Source: Alicyclobacillus pomorum DSM 14955 (GTDB lineage: Bacteria > Bacillota > Bacilli > Alicyclobacillales > Alicyclobacillaceae). From it: a stretch of 64,000 bases of DNA. Shown here in pieces: positions 1 to 10,185 of the stretch (position 1 is the first letter of the stretch; the number at the start of each line of letters is the position of its first letter). Made by a program: the position numbers and the translations under genes. The DNA lies in contig NZ_AXAR01000013.1 in assembly GCF_000472905.1 (NCBI RefSeq), positions 37,443-101,442 of the forward strand. The letters are read 5' to 3'. The notes below the pieces were generated by a model that saw only the letters and a program-made list of their open reading frames with translations, did no database searches and had not been told where the DNA came from.

Positions 1-164
1 GCAGCCGTGCCCCCGCCAAGCCGCAAGAATTCACGGAGTATCCTGCACTCGCCTGTCTTGTCCTCAGCCCCGCCAATGATAATTAACGGGCCAGGCTCAC
101 CTCGCAAGGGTGTCCACCTCGCTTTTTTGTCAAGCCTCTCTCGAATCTGCTGTCGAGTTGACAT
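1..164 (-). CDS. Cyanophycinase-like peptidase, N-terminal fragment
   Basis: The reading frame enters from the window edge, so only the N-terminus is visible. It translates to a segment with PLIIIGGAEDKTGECRILR, which matches the N-terminal strand of cyanophycinase (CphB, peptidase family S51), an enzyme that cuts the cyanophycin Asp-Arg polymer into dipeptides. An ATG at 164 is possible but has no ribosome binding site and abuts the inverted repeat at 161-246. A TTG at 107 has GAGGTGG six bases upstream and gives an N-terminus closer to family members, so it may be the true start. In B. subtilis ispE follows sspF here, so this neighbour is unlike the B. subtilis order. The catalytic Ser-Glu-His residues lie beyond the edge. 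Confidence 0.72.
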   Translation of the reverse strand, partial: MSTRQQIRERLDKKARWTPLRGEPGPLIIIGGAEDKTGECRILREFLRLGGGTA

Positions 165-246
165 GAGCGATTTGCAAAATTCCACTAGACGACTCCATGT
201 TGTGCTCAACCCGTGGCTTATCCAATTTTGCAAAACGCTGACATGG
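161..246. repeat. Intergenic inverted repeat, copy A
   Basis: Left arm AGCGATTTGCAAAATT (166-181) and right arm AATTTTGCAAAACGCT (224-239) are reverse complements at 15 of 16 positions, separated by 42 bases. Related copies occur at 8562, 10122, 60804 and 61502, with weaker ones at 36909, 39605 and 43384. It touches the putative ATG of the cyanophycinase. It could be a miniature mobile or REP-like element; no transposase is seen. Confidence 0.7.
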
Positions 247-299
247 ATGTGTAAAAATCGAGCTTAGCGTGTCCTGCGACGTTCACCCGTATGCGTCGA

Positions 300-330
300 A
301 AAACGTGAAAAGCCGGGGGTTCCCCCGGCT
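300..330 (-). terminator. Terminator of sspF
   Basis: A perfect 20-base palindrome (311-330) is followed on the minus strand by TTTTCACGTTTTT. It lies just past the sspF stop codon, as expected for a rho-independent terminator. Confidence 0.85.
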
Positions 331-351
331 GGCCGTCAGTTGCACTCTGCT

Positions 352-540
352 TCAGTTCGGTCGTTGTTGTTCTGCCAACGCGCGTTCGGCGATTTCGATG
401 GCTCGTTTCACCATGTTCCCGGCATCGCGAGTGGTGATACCTCCCCATCCCTCGCGTTGCACAGTGTCATAGAACCCAAGTTCTTTAGCCAGCTCGTACT
501 TGAATTCCTCGGACATGATTCCACGTCTTCTTCCCATCAC
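352..540 (-). CDS. sspF: Small acid-soluble spore protein, SspF family
   Basis: A 62-residue alpha/beta-type small acid-soluble protein that would coat and protect spore DNA in the forespore. Family hallmarks are the segment [15 protein letters not shown] (9-23), the GWGGIT motif (31-36) and [11 protein letters not shown] (39-49). Two ATGs lie in tandem after AAGGAGG; either fits the spacing. The gene has its own terminator and sits after veg and yabG, as in B. subtilis. Expression is expected under sigma-G, but I did not identify the promoter. Confidence 0.95.
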   Translation of the reverse strand: MMGRRRGIMSEEFKYELAKELGFYDTVQREGWGGITTRDAGNMVKRAIEIAERALAEQQRPN

Positions 541-649
541 TCAACGCCTCCTTCGCATGGACGGCCATACCTAGCGTTGCACCGCACAGGCAATGAAACA
601 CAGGAATATTTTTCTTCTCTCGCGAAATTCTCACGAAGTTCCTGAACAA

Positions 650-675
650 CAAAAAAAAGCGACTGAAACAGTCGC
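650..675 (-). terminator. Terminator of veg
   Basis: GCGACTG / CAGTCGC stem (659-665 with 669-675) with a three-base loop, followed on the minus strand by eight T residues. Confidence 0.9.
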
Positions 676-701
676 TCCTAGCAATCCCTTGATCTGGTTC
701 C

Positions 702-977
702 TTACACTTGTGTATAAGTAATCCGAACATTGTCTCCATCGCGGCAAACCATCAGTTCAACCGTTTCGGTCAACACGTCCGCATAACTGTAAGAAACACG
801 TTTGAATGTACCGTCCGGCGGGTCAAGTTTCACGACGAACACAGAAGGATATGTCTCTTCTAGAACCCCCGTGCGTTCGACAGTCTTCCTCCGACCACCG
901 TTTGCCCGTAGAAGGACTTTTTCCCCGATGAGTCCATCGAGGCTTCTTTTAATCTCGTGGAGCGCATTTCTTGTCAA
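702..977 (-). CDS. veg: Veg protein, biofilm-associated
   Basis: A 91-residue Veg homologue. In B. subtilis Veg stimulates biofilm formation through SinR-dependent matrix genes and is made from a very strong vegetative promoter. Conserved blocks are ANGGRRKT (25-32), YPSVFVV (43-49) and [15 protein letters not shown] (61-75). I chose the TTG at 977 because GAGGTGG lies six bases upstream and the N-terminus then matches family members; the frame stays open to 1025 but that segment has no support. The C-terminus differs from the B. subtilis protein. Confidence 0.93.
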   Translation of the reverse strand: MTRNALHEIKRSLDGLIGEKVLLRANGGRRKTVERTGVLEETYPSVFVVKLDPPDGTFKRVSYSYADVLTETVELMVCRDGDNVRITYTQV

Positions 978-1002
978 CACACACCACCTCTTTCCAAAAG
1001 CC

Positions 1003-1032
1003 ATTGTAACACAGAAAAGAGGCATGTGTCAA
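1003..1032 (-). promoter_or_regulatory. veg promoter, proximal (sigma-A)
   Basis: TTGACA (1027-1032), 18-base spacer, TACAAT (1003-1008). Transcription would start near 996, a few bases before the veg ribosome binding site. Confidence 0.8.
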
Positions 1033-1044
1033 TAAAGGTTTATA

Positions 1045-1074
1045 ATTATAGCAACGCATGATTTGCGTTGTCAA
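1045..1074 (-). promoter_or_regulatory. veg promoter, distal (sigma-A)
   Basis: Consensus TTGACA (1069-1074), 18-base spacer and consensus TATAAT (1045-1050). With the proximal promoter it forms a tandem pair, recalling the tandem veg promoters described in B. subtilis. Confidence 0.88.
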
Positions 1075-1135
1075 TGGGCATTCTTCACTACATTTGTCGA
1101 TTTCTATTCGCATATTTCGTCGAATGCTGTGAAGG

Positions 1136-1996
1136 TCAGTATAGTGATTTCGGTAACCCGAGTCGGTACTTTCCGCGGGATTCCAGGCCGCCAATCCCGT
1201 CGGTGCCCGTGTACGTAGAGCGAATGACGTCGTACACATTGACCGTGTCGTTAATCGGGGTGAACGCCACTTTTTCTGCGATGAAGACCGGATCGAGCGC
1301 GTGAATCATGATTCGCTGTGGAGAACTCGCGAAGTTGGCGCCGGCGTCCAGGATGGCCTCAAAGTGGGATTGGCATGCCCCAGCAATAATCACAAGGTCG
1401 TCCATGTTCCGAGAGTGCTTCCGTGCATTCTGCACCGTCTTCACGAAATACCCGGAGTTGCGGTAGTTAAACAGATCTGTCCAGGATTTCCCTTTTCGAA
1501 TGAGACCATCGTGCCCTGTGATAATCAAAATGTCCGGCTCATACTGTTCCAACAGCCCCTTTACCGATGTAGGCATGTCGGCTTCTCGCATTTGTTGTCC
1601 AATCGCCCGGATGCCCAGTTCCTTGTACATGTTCAAACACTTCTGTAGGTAGGTGCCGTCTCCGTCCAAGTGCAGAACCTGTCCGGGCCGCTCAAAAAAA
1701 TCAGGATCCGAGTGAAATCTGGCCTCCTTTCGCAGTGATCTTTTCTCAGACTCTATCGCTCGGCGCGATTGCACCAACCGCAGGCACTCGTCCTCGACGT
1801 GTTTGCGATTCTTCTCGAATCGCTGCCATTCTTCGTCCGTCAACTGCTCCAAATCGGAAAACGGAGCATCCGCCATCAAACGGACGTCAATCCCTTTGAG
1901 GATGGCTGTCTCAGACGTCGTATCCACTTCGACAATGACGAAGCACAGATCTTTTCCATACGATTTGCGAGTCACCACGTCCCCGGATTTCCACAA
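1136..1996 (-). CDS. yabG: YabG sporulation-specific protease
   Basis: About 286 residues, matching YabG, the protease that processes spore coat proteins such as SafA and SpoIVA late in sporulation. Recognisable blocks are the N-terminal GDVVTRKSYGKD, the central LHLDGDGTYLQKCLN, ITGHDG, and the C-terminal AGACQSHFEA and ASSPQRIMIHALDPV. The frame is open to 2290 and overlaps the divergent gene, so I place the start at TTG 1996, eight bases after GGGGG; GTG 2002 is the alternative. Synteny with veg and rsmA supports the call. Confidence 0.93.
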   Translation of the reverse strand: MWKSGDVVTRKSYGKDLCFVIVEVDTTSETAILKGIDVRLMADAPFSDLEQLTDEEWQRFEKNRKHVEDECLRLVQSRRAIESEKRSLRKEARFHSDPDFFERPGQVLHLDGDGTYLQKCLNMYKELGIRAIGQQMREADMPTSVKGLLEQYEPDILIITGHDGLIRKGKSWTDLFNYRNSGYFVKTVQNARKHSRNMDDLVIIAGACQSHFEAILDAGANFASSPQRIMIHALDPVFIAEKVAFTPINDTVNVYDVIRSTYTGTDGIGGLESRGKYRLGLPKSLY

Positions 1997-2079
1997 GGCC
2001 ACATCCCCCTCTTCTGAGGCAGTTACACCCCTAGCATATGGCCCGGAGCAAACTGGCGTGACGATGGGAGGTGTGGGGA

Positions 2080-2895
2080 ATGATGGAAGGAAGGAACTTC
2101 GTGTGTGCCATTGTCTCCGCGAGCAATGAAGCAAGTACCATTGAAAACGTCTTGCACCAGTTGTACCGAGCGCGAGTGGACACTTGCGTGCTGGTGGTGA
2201 ACGGGACGCGCGACCAAACTTTACACATTGCCCAGCGCTGTGCAAGTCGATTGCAGTTACCCCTGCACGTTCAATTGTTCTCCGATGCACTCGGACCGGA
2301 CGTGGCTAAAGCAACAGGAACGTTCGAGGCACTGCGCGTCCATCCAACCGTAGAACAGCTGGTGTACGTGGACGGCGACTGGAAGGGTAGCTTTGGCCCG
2401 ATGCTGCGGGATTTCATTGACGAAGGCATAGAAACAGGCTGTGATTGTATGTGGACGCGGCACACCGGTCCCCTACGGGAGGATATCGCGTTGTGGCAGA
2501 ACGTGTTGCAACAAGTGGCGCCGCATCTTGTAGATGCAGCGCCCGCGCAATCTCCACTGTACATTCGCCGTTCCCTGTTGCAGTTCCTCTCCCCCACCAG
2601 TTTGCACCACCCGGGGCTCTGGATGGCCGAGGCGGCCTCCTTCCTTCAGCCCGCATTGCACCTCTCTACGAGTGCCTTGTGGGATGTGAGATTTGCTGGC
2701 AATCCTGTCCGCAGCGCGCTGCACCAGTCTCTCATGGCAGACACCCTCATTGGGGACGCCCTGGAGGGCTGCCGTATTCTGCTGGAACAGCGCCCATCTC
2801 GGGAGTGGCGCGGCAGACGGTACGACGGCCTTCACCTGCGTCGCAGGACGGACCTGTTGGAGGCGGTGGCCGCCGTTGTCCGTTGGAGGACATAA
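2080..2895 (+). CDS. GT-A fold glycosyltransferase (family 2-like)
   Basis: A 271-residue protein with a nucleotide-sugar transferase N-terminus: the beta strand VCAIVSASNEAST (8-20), VLVVNGTRD (37-45) and an acidic VDGDW (97-101) that could serve as the DXD metal site. No membrane segment is evident, so it probably acts in the cytosol or at the membrane surface. It is divergent from yabG, and such a gene beside a coat protease could serve spore surface glycosylation; this is inference. ATG 2080 follows GGAGG by eight bases; GTG 2071 is too close to the site. The acceptor is unknown. Confidence 0.7.
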   Translation: MMEGRNFVCAIVSASNEASTIENVLHQLYRARVDTCVLVVNGTRDQTLHIAQRCASRLQLPLHVQLFSDALGPDVAKATGTFEALRVHPTVEQLVYVDGDWKGSFGPMLRDFIDEGIETGCDCMWTRHTGPLREDIALWQNVLQQVAPHLVDAAPAQSPLYIRRSLLQFLSPTSLHHPGLWMAEAASFLQPALHLSTSALWDVRFAGNPVRSALHQSLMADTLIGDALEGCRILLEQRPSREWRGRRYDGLHLRRRTDLLEAVAAVVRWRT

Positions 2896-2930
2896 AAAGG
2901 CCGACTCAGTGTTTGGTATACCGGTCGGCC
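2894..2930 (-). terminator. Terminator overlapping the end of the ykuK-like gene
   Basis: GGCCGAC (2899-2905) pairs with GTCGGCC (2924-2930); one arm lies inside the coding region. On the minus strand the stem is followed by TTTTTATG. Confidence 0.6.
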
Positions 2931-3391
2931 ACTTTCGAAGCTCCATAGGAGTCTGGTTTTATGCGCGCTTCGTAACCACTTTGCGTAATCCACGAGACGA
3001 TTTCTCGGACCAATTGTTTGGTTGCACCTTTCTGTCCAATATCCAGATGAACTTCCCAGCCCCAATGGGCGCCTCTTTCGTTCAAATATTCAGATAACAT
3101 ACCGCCAGCTTGGAGCGAGTAGGACGCTTCCGTAAACATCCGCTGCCGAAGGGAGTAAATGTGGTCCTGTTTTTCGCGGTGAATATAGTACCTTGCGCCT
3201 TTACCCACATGGTGAATGATGACTGCCGTAACAAACGTGACCGACTTGCTGCCCTGTTTTGGTTGCGAGTCGGAGCCCACCATCAGCCGAAACTCGTCTT
3301 TCGGAAACTGGTTCACCTGCAGCAAGAGATCCTCTGCGACCTCTTCAAGCGTCATGTTACCGCGACTTGGGCTATGAAAGGTCCAGTTCAC
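2906..3391 (-). CDS. YkuK family RNase H-like protein
   Basis: A 161-residue protein of the DUF458 / YkuK family, which is predicted to adopt an RNase H fold. The segment RLMVGSDSQPKQGSKSV carries the acidic residue typical of the first strand of that fold. GTG 3391 is preceded by AAAGGAGG at good spacing. The B. subtilis homologue has no settled function, so nuclease activity is only predicted. It lies between yabG and rsmA, a position that differs from B. subtilis. Confidence 0.75.
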   Translation of the reverse strand: MNWTFHSPSRGNMTLEEVAEDLLLQVNQFPKDEFRLMVGSDSQPKQGSKSVTFVTAVIIHHVGKGARYYIHREKQDHIYSLRQRMFTEASYSLQAGGMLSEYLNERGAHWGWEVHLDIGQKGATKQLVREIVSWITQSGYEARIKPDSYGASKVADRYTKH

Positions 3392-3471
3392 GGGAATCTC
3401 CTCCTTTCACCGCTTGGCAACAGTATATGCCAATTCTCGACAAAGCGAAAGATGCGGAGTACCCACCCCGG

Positions 3472-4344
3472 TCAAGAAAAGGCACAATTGTGCAACAGAT
3501 TTGCAATGGATGCAAACTCCTCCAGAGAGAGTGTCTCACCTCTGCGGTTGCTGTCAATGCCGCATCTCTGCAACAACCGTGCACATGCCTCCTTGCTCAA
3601 TCCCAATGAACCCGAAAGCGTATTGAGCAGCGTTTTCCTGCGCATCGCGAACGCGCCCTTAACCACGCGAAAAAACGTCCGCTCATCGCTCACTTCCACG
3701 GGGGGCTTGTCCAGGCAACGCAACCGAACGACCATCGAGTCCACCCCCGGCGGCGGGAGAAAGGAACCCGGAGATACTTTGACCACCTTCTCCACCCGTG
3801 CTCGGTACTGGACGGCAATGCTGAGCGCGCCATAGTCTTTCGTCCCCGGCCCCGCGCCTAACCTGTCTGCCACTTCCTTTTGCACCATGACAATGACGTT
3901 GTGGAGTGACACGCCCGACTCGAGCAAGTGAAACAGAATGGGCGTCGTGACGTAATACGGGAGATTCGCGACGACGGACACGCGCTTACACGTAGAAAAC
4001 TGTTTCCAAATGTCCGGCAGATGAAGCTCCAAGACGTCTCCAAAGATAACATCCACGTTACCCGCACCCTCCAGAGACTTCTGAAGGATGGCGGAGAGCG
4101 ACCGGTCCTTCTCGACGGCAATCACCTGTTTTGCGATGCGAGCCAAGCGCTGCGTGACCACACCGGCGCCAGGACCGACTTCAAACGCGCCGTCTTCAGA
4201 GGTCAGTTCCGCCGCGTCGACAATCTGCTGAAGAATGCGTTCATCGATGAGAAAGTTCTGCCCAAGTTGTTTCTTAAAGGAAAATCCGTGTTCCGCGAGC
4301 AGCGCTTTGAGTTGGCTCGGTTTGGCTACATCCCATTCAATCAT
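3472..4344 (-). CDS. rsmA: 16S rRNA dimethyladenosine transferase (RsmA/KsgA)
   Basis: A 290-residue enzyme that dimethylates two adjacent adenines in helix 45 of 16S rRNA during 30S assembly. Visible motifs are GQNFLID (28-34), the SAM-binding EVGPGAG (55-61) and the catalytic NLPYY (127-131). The start overlaps the end of rnmV by eight bases, so the two are translationally coupled in the metG-tatD-rnmV-rsmA operon. Confidence 0.97.
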   Translation of the reverse strand: MIEWDVAKPSQLKALLAEHGFSFKKQLGQNFLIDERILQQIVDAAELTSEDGAFEVGPGAGVVTQRLARIAKQVIAVEKDRSLSAILQKSLEGAGNVDVIFGDVLELHLPDIWKQFSTCKRVSVVANLPYYVTTPILFHLLESGVSLHNVIVMVQKEVADRLGAGPGTKDYGALSIAVQYRARVEKVVKVSPGSFLPPPGVDSMVVRLRCLDKPPVEVSDERTFFRVVKGAFAMRRKTLLNTLSGSLGLSKEACARLLQRCGIDSNRRGETLSLEEFASIANLLHNCAFS

Positions 4345-4915
4345 TCACGATATCCCTTCGTACCGTAGTCAGTGCGCATTCCCATTCGGAGCGCGTGATA
4401 CCGAGTGCGTTGAGCTTGCGTAAAAACGCCTTTGCGTTCCCAGTGCCAATGCCGAGTGCATCGCCGATACGCTCGCGGGCCAACGCGCTGAAAGGTTGCC
4501 CTGCCAAGCCGTTTGCCAGCAAATCGTCCATCGTAAACGTGGCTTCACCAGGCGCAAGCACCGTTGGTCTCACCTGCTGGATGGCCTTGAGAATGGCTGC
4601 GTCGGAGGCGTGTTCTACCCCCAATCCGTGCACCGACGTCGCTTCCCTGCGCGGAAGAAACGCGTGCTTGCAATGTGGGATGCGGCTTCCAATGCGCTTT
4701 CGAATGCGTTCGCCAGCGCCGTCTGGATCTGTCAATACAATCACGCCCCGCGAAGCACTCGCCCGCTCCAGCTCCCGCAGGAACCGCTCTGCAATCCGGT
4801 CGCCGCCAATGACCCAAATGTCTCCTTCAACCACGCGCTCAACCGCCTGTTTGTCGTGAATACCTTCTACTACGATGATTTCCCGAACGCGCACGAAATG
4901 AACACTCCGCATCAA
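4337..4915 (-). CDS. rnmV: Ribonuclease M5
   Basis: A 192-residue Toprim nuclease that matures 5S rRNA. The Toprim residues are visible in IIVVEGIHD (13-21) and DPDGAG (63-68). ATG 4915 overlaps the tatD stop; a GTG eight codons further in also has a GGAG upstream and would remove the extra N-terminal residues. It sits between tatD and rsmA as in most Bacillales. Confidence 0.95.
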   Translation of the reverse strand: MMRSVHFVRVREIIVVEGIHDKQAVERVVEGDIWVIGGDRIAERFLRELERASASRGVIVLTDPDGAGERIRKRIGSRIPHCKHAFLPRREATSVHGLGVEHASDAAILKAIQQVRPTVLAPGEATFTMDDLLANGLAGQPFSALARERIGDALGIGTGNAKAFLRKLNALGITRSEWECALTTVRRDIVND

Positions 4916-5678
4916 CCGATTTTATAGAAGAGCTTTCGCCCATTCTGCAACGTATACTGCGCCACTGCCTCGAATGTTTGACCGCGCAGCTCGGCTAACT
5001 TCTCTACCATCAGTGAGACGCGGGCTGGCTCGTTTCGCTTGCCGCGGAACGGGTGAGGTGACAGATACGGAGAATCGGTCTCCACGAGTAAGAATTCATC
5101 CGGAATTTCCAGTGCTGCTCTGCGTACATTTTCCGCTTTCTTGAATGTCACAGGTCCGCCGTAGGAAATGTAGAATCCTTGTTTCATACACCGTCTTGCC
5201 GTTTCTATACTGCCTGTAAAGCAGTGCATGACACCAGTGACGCCGCTGCAGTGATGCTCGATAATCTCTACTGTGTCCTCGGTCGCATCCCGGTTGTGAA
5301 TGATGATGGGTAGATTCACCCTGCGAGCGATGTCAATCTGGCGCAGGAATACTTCCTTCTGCACCTCCCGGGGCGCGACATTCCAGTAGTAGTCGAGTCC
5401 AATCTCGCCAATCGCAACCACCTTCGGGTGACTGGCCAGCGCCTCCACCTCGGTAAACGCAGACTCTGACAGGGCTTTTAGCGACTCTGGGTGAATACCA
5501 ACTGCCGCGTAGATTTCCTCGTACCGCTCCGCCAGTGCGATGGCGCGACGTGCGGAGGCCACGTCCACTGCAGGCACCACCATGTATCGAACGCCCGCCT
5601 CGCGCGCGCGGTCGATAGTGGCCTCCACGTCGTCCGCAAATTGCTCGTCAAACAGGTGACAGTGGGTGTCAAACAACA

Positions 5679-5679
<1 letters not shown>
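4912..5679 (-). CDS. tatD: TatD family metal-dependent hydrolase
   Basis: A 255-residue TIM-barrel hydrolase of the TatD DNase family (YabD in B. subtilis). Metal ligands are visible in DTHCHLFD near the N-terminus, in GEIGLDYYW, in HNRDA and in ETDSPYL. It is preceded by metG, whose stop codon shares one base with the tatD ATG, and overlaps rnmV by four bases. TatD proteins act on DNA ends or other small substrates; the physiological one here is not established. Confidence 0.95.
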
Positions 5680-8028
<2,349 letters not shown>

Positions 8029-8035
8029 TTGATTC

Positions 8036-8064
8036 AATATAACAACTCCGGCCGCCACTGTCAA
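8036..8064 (-). promoter_or_regulatory. Promoter of the metG leader
   Basis: TTGACA (8059-8064), 17-base spacer and TATATT (8036-8041); transcription would start near 8028. Confidence 0.82.
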
Positions 8065-8151
8065 CCAAATGAACGGCTCTATATACCAGCATACCCCTTT
8101 GTCTACCAATCAATTCGCAGGTATCACGCGGACATTCCCAATGATAGGTGC

Positions 8152-8179
8152 TTGCAAAATTGTCGCTATGTTGTATAGT
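8152..8179 (+). promoter_or_regulatory. Candidate abrB promoter
   Basis: TTGCAA (8152-8157), 16-base spacer, TATAGT (8174-8179), upstream of abrB with a leader of about 125 bases. Any Spo0A box (TGTCGAA type) would lie nearby, but I do not see a good one. Confidence 0.5.
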
Positions 8180-8311
8180 TAAAGCGAATTGAAGAATTTG
8201 CATGTGATGATAGGGACTCCCTAAGTCTCCAGCATGCTGACTCGCAAACAGCAGAAGAGACATGCGAGCTCACAGAAAAGGAAGCGAATAACATTTCGGG
8301 GGTGCTGTACA

Positions 8312-8551
8312 GTGAAGTCCACGGGTATTGTCCGTAAGGTCGATGAATTGGGTCGCGTCGTCATCCCGATTGAGCTGCGCCGGACACTGGGTATTGGCGA
8401 AAAAGATGCGCTGGAAATCTATGTTGACGGTGACCGTATCATCCTCAAGAAGTATGAGCCCGCTTGCATTTTCTGCGGCCAAGCGGACGAAATCATCCAC
8501 TTCAAAGGTAAGAACATCTGCCCGTCCTGCATTGCTGAAATGAGTTCCTGA
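8312..8551 (+). CDS. abrB: AbrB-type transition-state regulator with Cys4 tail
   Basis: A 79-residue DNA-binding protein. The first 48 residues nearly match B. subtilis AbrB, including STGIVRKVDELGRVVIPIEL, the swapped-hairpin DNA-binding domain. The C-terminal part differs: instead of the AbrB oligomerisation tail it has CIFC (52-55) and CPSC-like CxxC (70-73), which could bind zinc. GTG 8312 follows GGGGGTG and matches the family start; an open upstream extension from 8234 is basic but unsupported. It probably represses stationary-phase genes. Its position between metG and rsmI is the same as in B. subtilis, though here it is divergent. Confidence 0.93.
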   Translation: MKSTGIVRKVDELGRVVIPIELRRTLGIGEKDALEIYVDGDRIILKKYEPACIFCGQADEIIHFKGKNICPSCIAEMSS

Positions 8552-8561
8552 TCCCTGAATG

Positions 8562-8690
8562 AATGATTTGCAAAATTCCACCAGAGTGTTTCAGCACGAC
8601 GAATTGTGATGGTGTTTCCTGAATGCCAGAAAGGCGCGATAGGATTCTGAACCCGTTGTTCGTCGCTGTTCTGCAACTCGCTGGAATGAT
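8562..8690. repeat. Intergenic inverted repeat, copy B (long, diverged)
   Basis: Begins with GATTTGCAAAATTCCA as in copy A and ends with GTTCGTCGCTGTTCTGCAACTCGCTGG, which aligns with the right half of copy E with about ten mismatches. The middle is longer than in copies C and D. It lies between the abrB stop and the abrB terminator. Confidence 0.6.
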
Positions 8691-8720
8691 TGCTTTATGA
8701 CGGACCAACGCATGTACTTC

Positions 8721-8750
8721 GGGTTGCCGATGCTCGGCAACCCTTTTGGT
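8721..8750 (+). terminator. Terminator of abrB
   Basis: Ten-base-pair stem (8721-8730 with 8734-8743), three-base loop, then TTTTGGTTTT. It also separates abrB from the convergent rsmI. Confidence 0.9.
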
Positions 8751-8752
8751 TT

Positions 8753-9697
8753 TCAGTCTACTTCCCCGCCACCAGACGACGTGTCTGGGGTCAGGGTCCT
8801 CTGATACAGTTCTTTTCGGCGCACGCCGGTTTGCGACGCCACATCCTTCACGGCTGTGGCGTGAGGGATCCCCTCTCGCATGAGCTGCTGAACGCGTTCC
8901 ACCGCAGCGTCCATCCGTTGTTCCCCCGCCAAGACACCGTCCACGCCGACCTGCTGCCCAAAGTCCGCGTCTGTCGAGCGTCTCGGGCCAAGTATCACGA
9001 CGTATTCGCCACGCGGCGTCTCCTCTGCAAAATGGCCGAGCATCTCCACACAAGAATCTGCATAGTAGAACGTCTCATGGCGCTTGGTCAGTTCCTTCGC
9101 CACCGTCACCGCGCGGTCCGGACAGACCTCGGCTATCCACTTCAACGTCTGCACCAGTCTGTGTGGGGCTTCATATAACACCAGAGTTCCCGGCACGCCA
9201 AGGTAAGGTTCAAGCACTTCCCTCGCGCGTCTCTTCTCCCTCGGTAGAAACCCGATAAACGTGAACGGTTGCGGTGAAAATCCGCTCCCCACCAGACCGG
9301 CCAACACGGCGCTGGCGCCCGGCAATGGAATCACCGGAATTCCCGAGTCTATCGCCAGCTGGACGACACTGTCGCCAGGATCCGACACCAAGGGGGTGCC
9401 GGCGTCAGAAACTAAGGCTATGCGCTTGCCTTCCTCCCACCATCGCACAAAATCCTTGTGCCTTGCGAGTTGGTTGTGCTCGTGGCAACTGATGAGCAAT
9501 GGTGGATGAATGTCGAAATGCGTCAGTAGTTTGCGCGTCTGCCGCGTGTCTTCCGCTGCCACAACGTCTACAGTGCGAAGCACCTCCAATAGCCGGTGTG
9601 ACGTGTCGCCTAGATTGCCAATGGGTGTGCTGCATACGTACAGCACCGGCCCTTCTCCCTGAAAACTGCGCACAATACGTACGGACATCCCGTGCAC
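8753..9697 (-). CDS. rsmI: 16S rRNA (cytidine-2'-O) methyltransferase RsmI
   Basis: A 314-residue SAM-dependent enzyme of the tetrapyrrole methylase fold that modifies C1402 of 16S rRNA. The N-terminal LYVCSTPIGNLGD, AAEDTRQTRKLL, SDAGTPLVSDPG and the GAS-AVLAGL loop are typical. The C-terminal 90 residues hold the DNA/RNA-binding helix region. GTG 9697 and ATG 9688 are both possible starts. The gene follows yabA and precedes abrB, as in B. subtilis. Confidence 0.96.
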   Translation of the reverse strand: MHGMSVRIVRSFQGEGPVLYVCSTPIGNLGDTSHRLLEVLRTVDVVAAEDTRQTRKLLTHFDIHPPLLISCHEHNQLARHKDFVRWWEEGKRIALVSDAGTPLVSDPGDSVVQLAIDSGIPVIPLPGASAVLAGLVGSGFSPQPFTFIGFLPREKRRAREVLEPYLGVPGTLVLYEAPHRLVQTLKWIAEVCPDRAVTVAKELTKRHETFYYADSCVEMLGHFAEETPRGEYVVILGPRRSTDADFGQQVGVDGVLAGEQRMDAAVERVQQLMREGIPHATAVKDVASQTGVRRKELYQRTLTPDTSSGGGEVD

Positions 9698-9704
9698 CCC
9701 ACTT

Positions 9705-9732
9705 ATAAGGAAGCCCGACCCAAAGGGTCGGG
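9705..9732 (-). terminator. Hairpin after yabA
   Basis: CCCGACCC (9714-9721) pairs with GGGTCGGG (9725-9732); on the minus strand it is followed by CTTCCTTATAA, a weak T tract, so readthrough into rsmI is likely. Confidence 0.5.
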
Positions 9733-9745
9733 ACGGATTCGCGTA

Positions 9746-10054
9746 TCACTTTTGAAGAAACGACATACAGAACAAACATTCACCTTCGGTGCGCAAGCTG
9801 CCGTATTTTAGGTTGCAAATGTGAAACCCTTCCTGGTAAATCTTATACAGGTTGTCAATGCCCTCGCCTGTATGGGAGCCCGCTTTGCCTTCCGCAGCGG
9901 CAACTTGCTTCCAACGGGCATTTTCCTGGGACAACCTCTGATTTTCCTCAATCAGTTCCTGGATCTTCTGTTTCAGGCTGCCCAATTCCACGTACAGTTC
10001 GCCAATGCGTTCCTCCAGATTGGCCACTTGCACAAACAACGATTGTTTGTCCAT
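9746..10054 (-). CDS. yabA: Replication initiation control protein YabA
   Basis: A 102-residue protein that bridges DnaA and the DnaN clamp to limit re-initiation of replication. The N-terminal half is a leucine-zipper coiled coil ([20 protein letters not shown]), and the C-terminus carries the zinc-binding set HIC...C..C in [21 protein letters not shown] start at the ATG seven bases after AGGAG; another ATG is directly upstream. The frame continues to 10105 without support. It is slightly shorter than the 119-residue B. subtilis protein in the linker. Confidence 0.95.
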   Translation of the reverse strand: MDKQSLFVQVANLEERIGELYVELGSLKQKIQELIEENQRLSQENARWKQVAAAEGKAGSHTGEGIDNLYKIYQEGFHICNLKYGSLRTEGECLFCMSFLQK

Positions 10055-10121
10055 CATGACGCTCCTGTCGAACGTCGCAGCCACGGCAAAACCGCCGCGG
10101 ACCACAACCCGTAATTGCCTC

Positions 10122-10171
10122 GACGATTTGCAAAATCCCCTACAGATTTCATCGTATTTTGCAAATCACTG
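10122..10171. repeat. Intergenic inverted repeat, copy C
   Basis: GATTTGCAAAAT (10125-10136) and ATTTTGCAAATC (10156-10167) are perfect reverse complements with a 19-base loop. It lies between yabA and ricT, about 15 bases after the premature-looking ricT stop. Confidence 0.75.
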
Positions 10172-10185
10172 GCTTGCTTCAGAGC

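Noticed and set aside
7..267. 86-residue open frame on the plus strand at the left edge
   Set aside because: It runs antisense to a clear cyanophycinase N-terminus and through repeat copy A, with no ribosome site.
1136..2290. 384-residue version of YabG
   Set aside because: The first ~98 residues overlap the divergent gene and do not match YabG; TTG 1996 is supported by a ribosome site.
8234..8311. N-terminal extension of AbrB from ATG 8234
   Set aside because: GTG 8312 has a strong ribosome site and gives the family start; the upstream segment is only basic filler.
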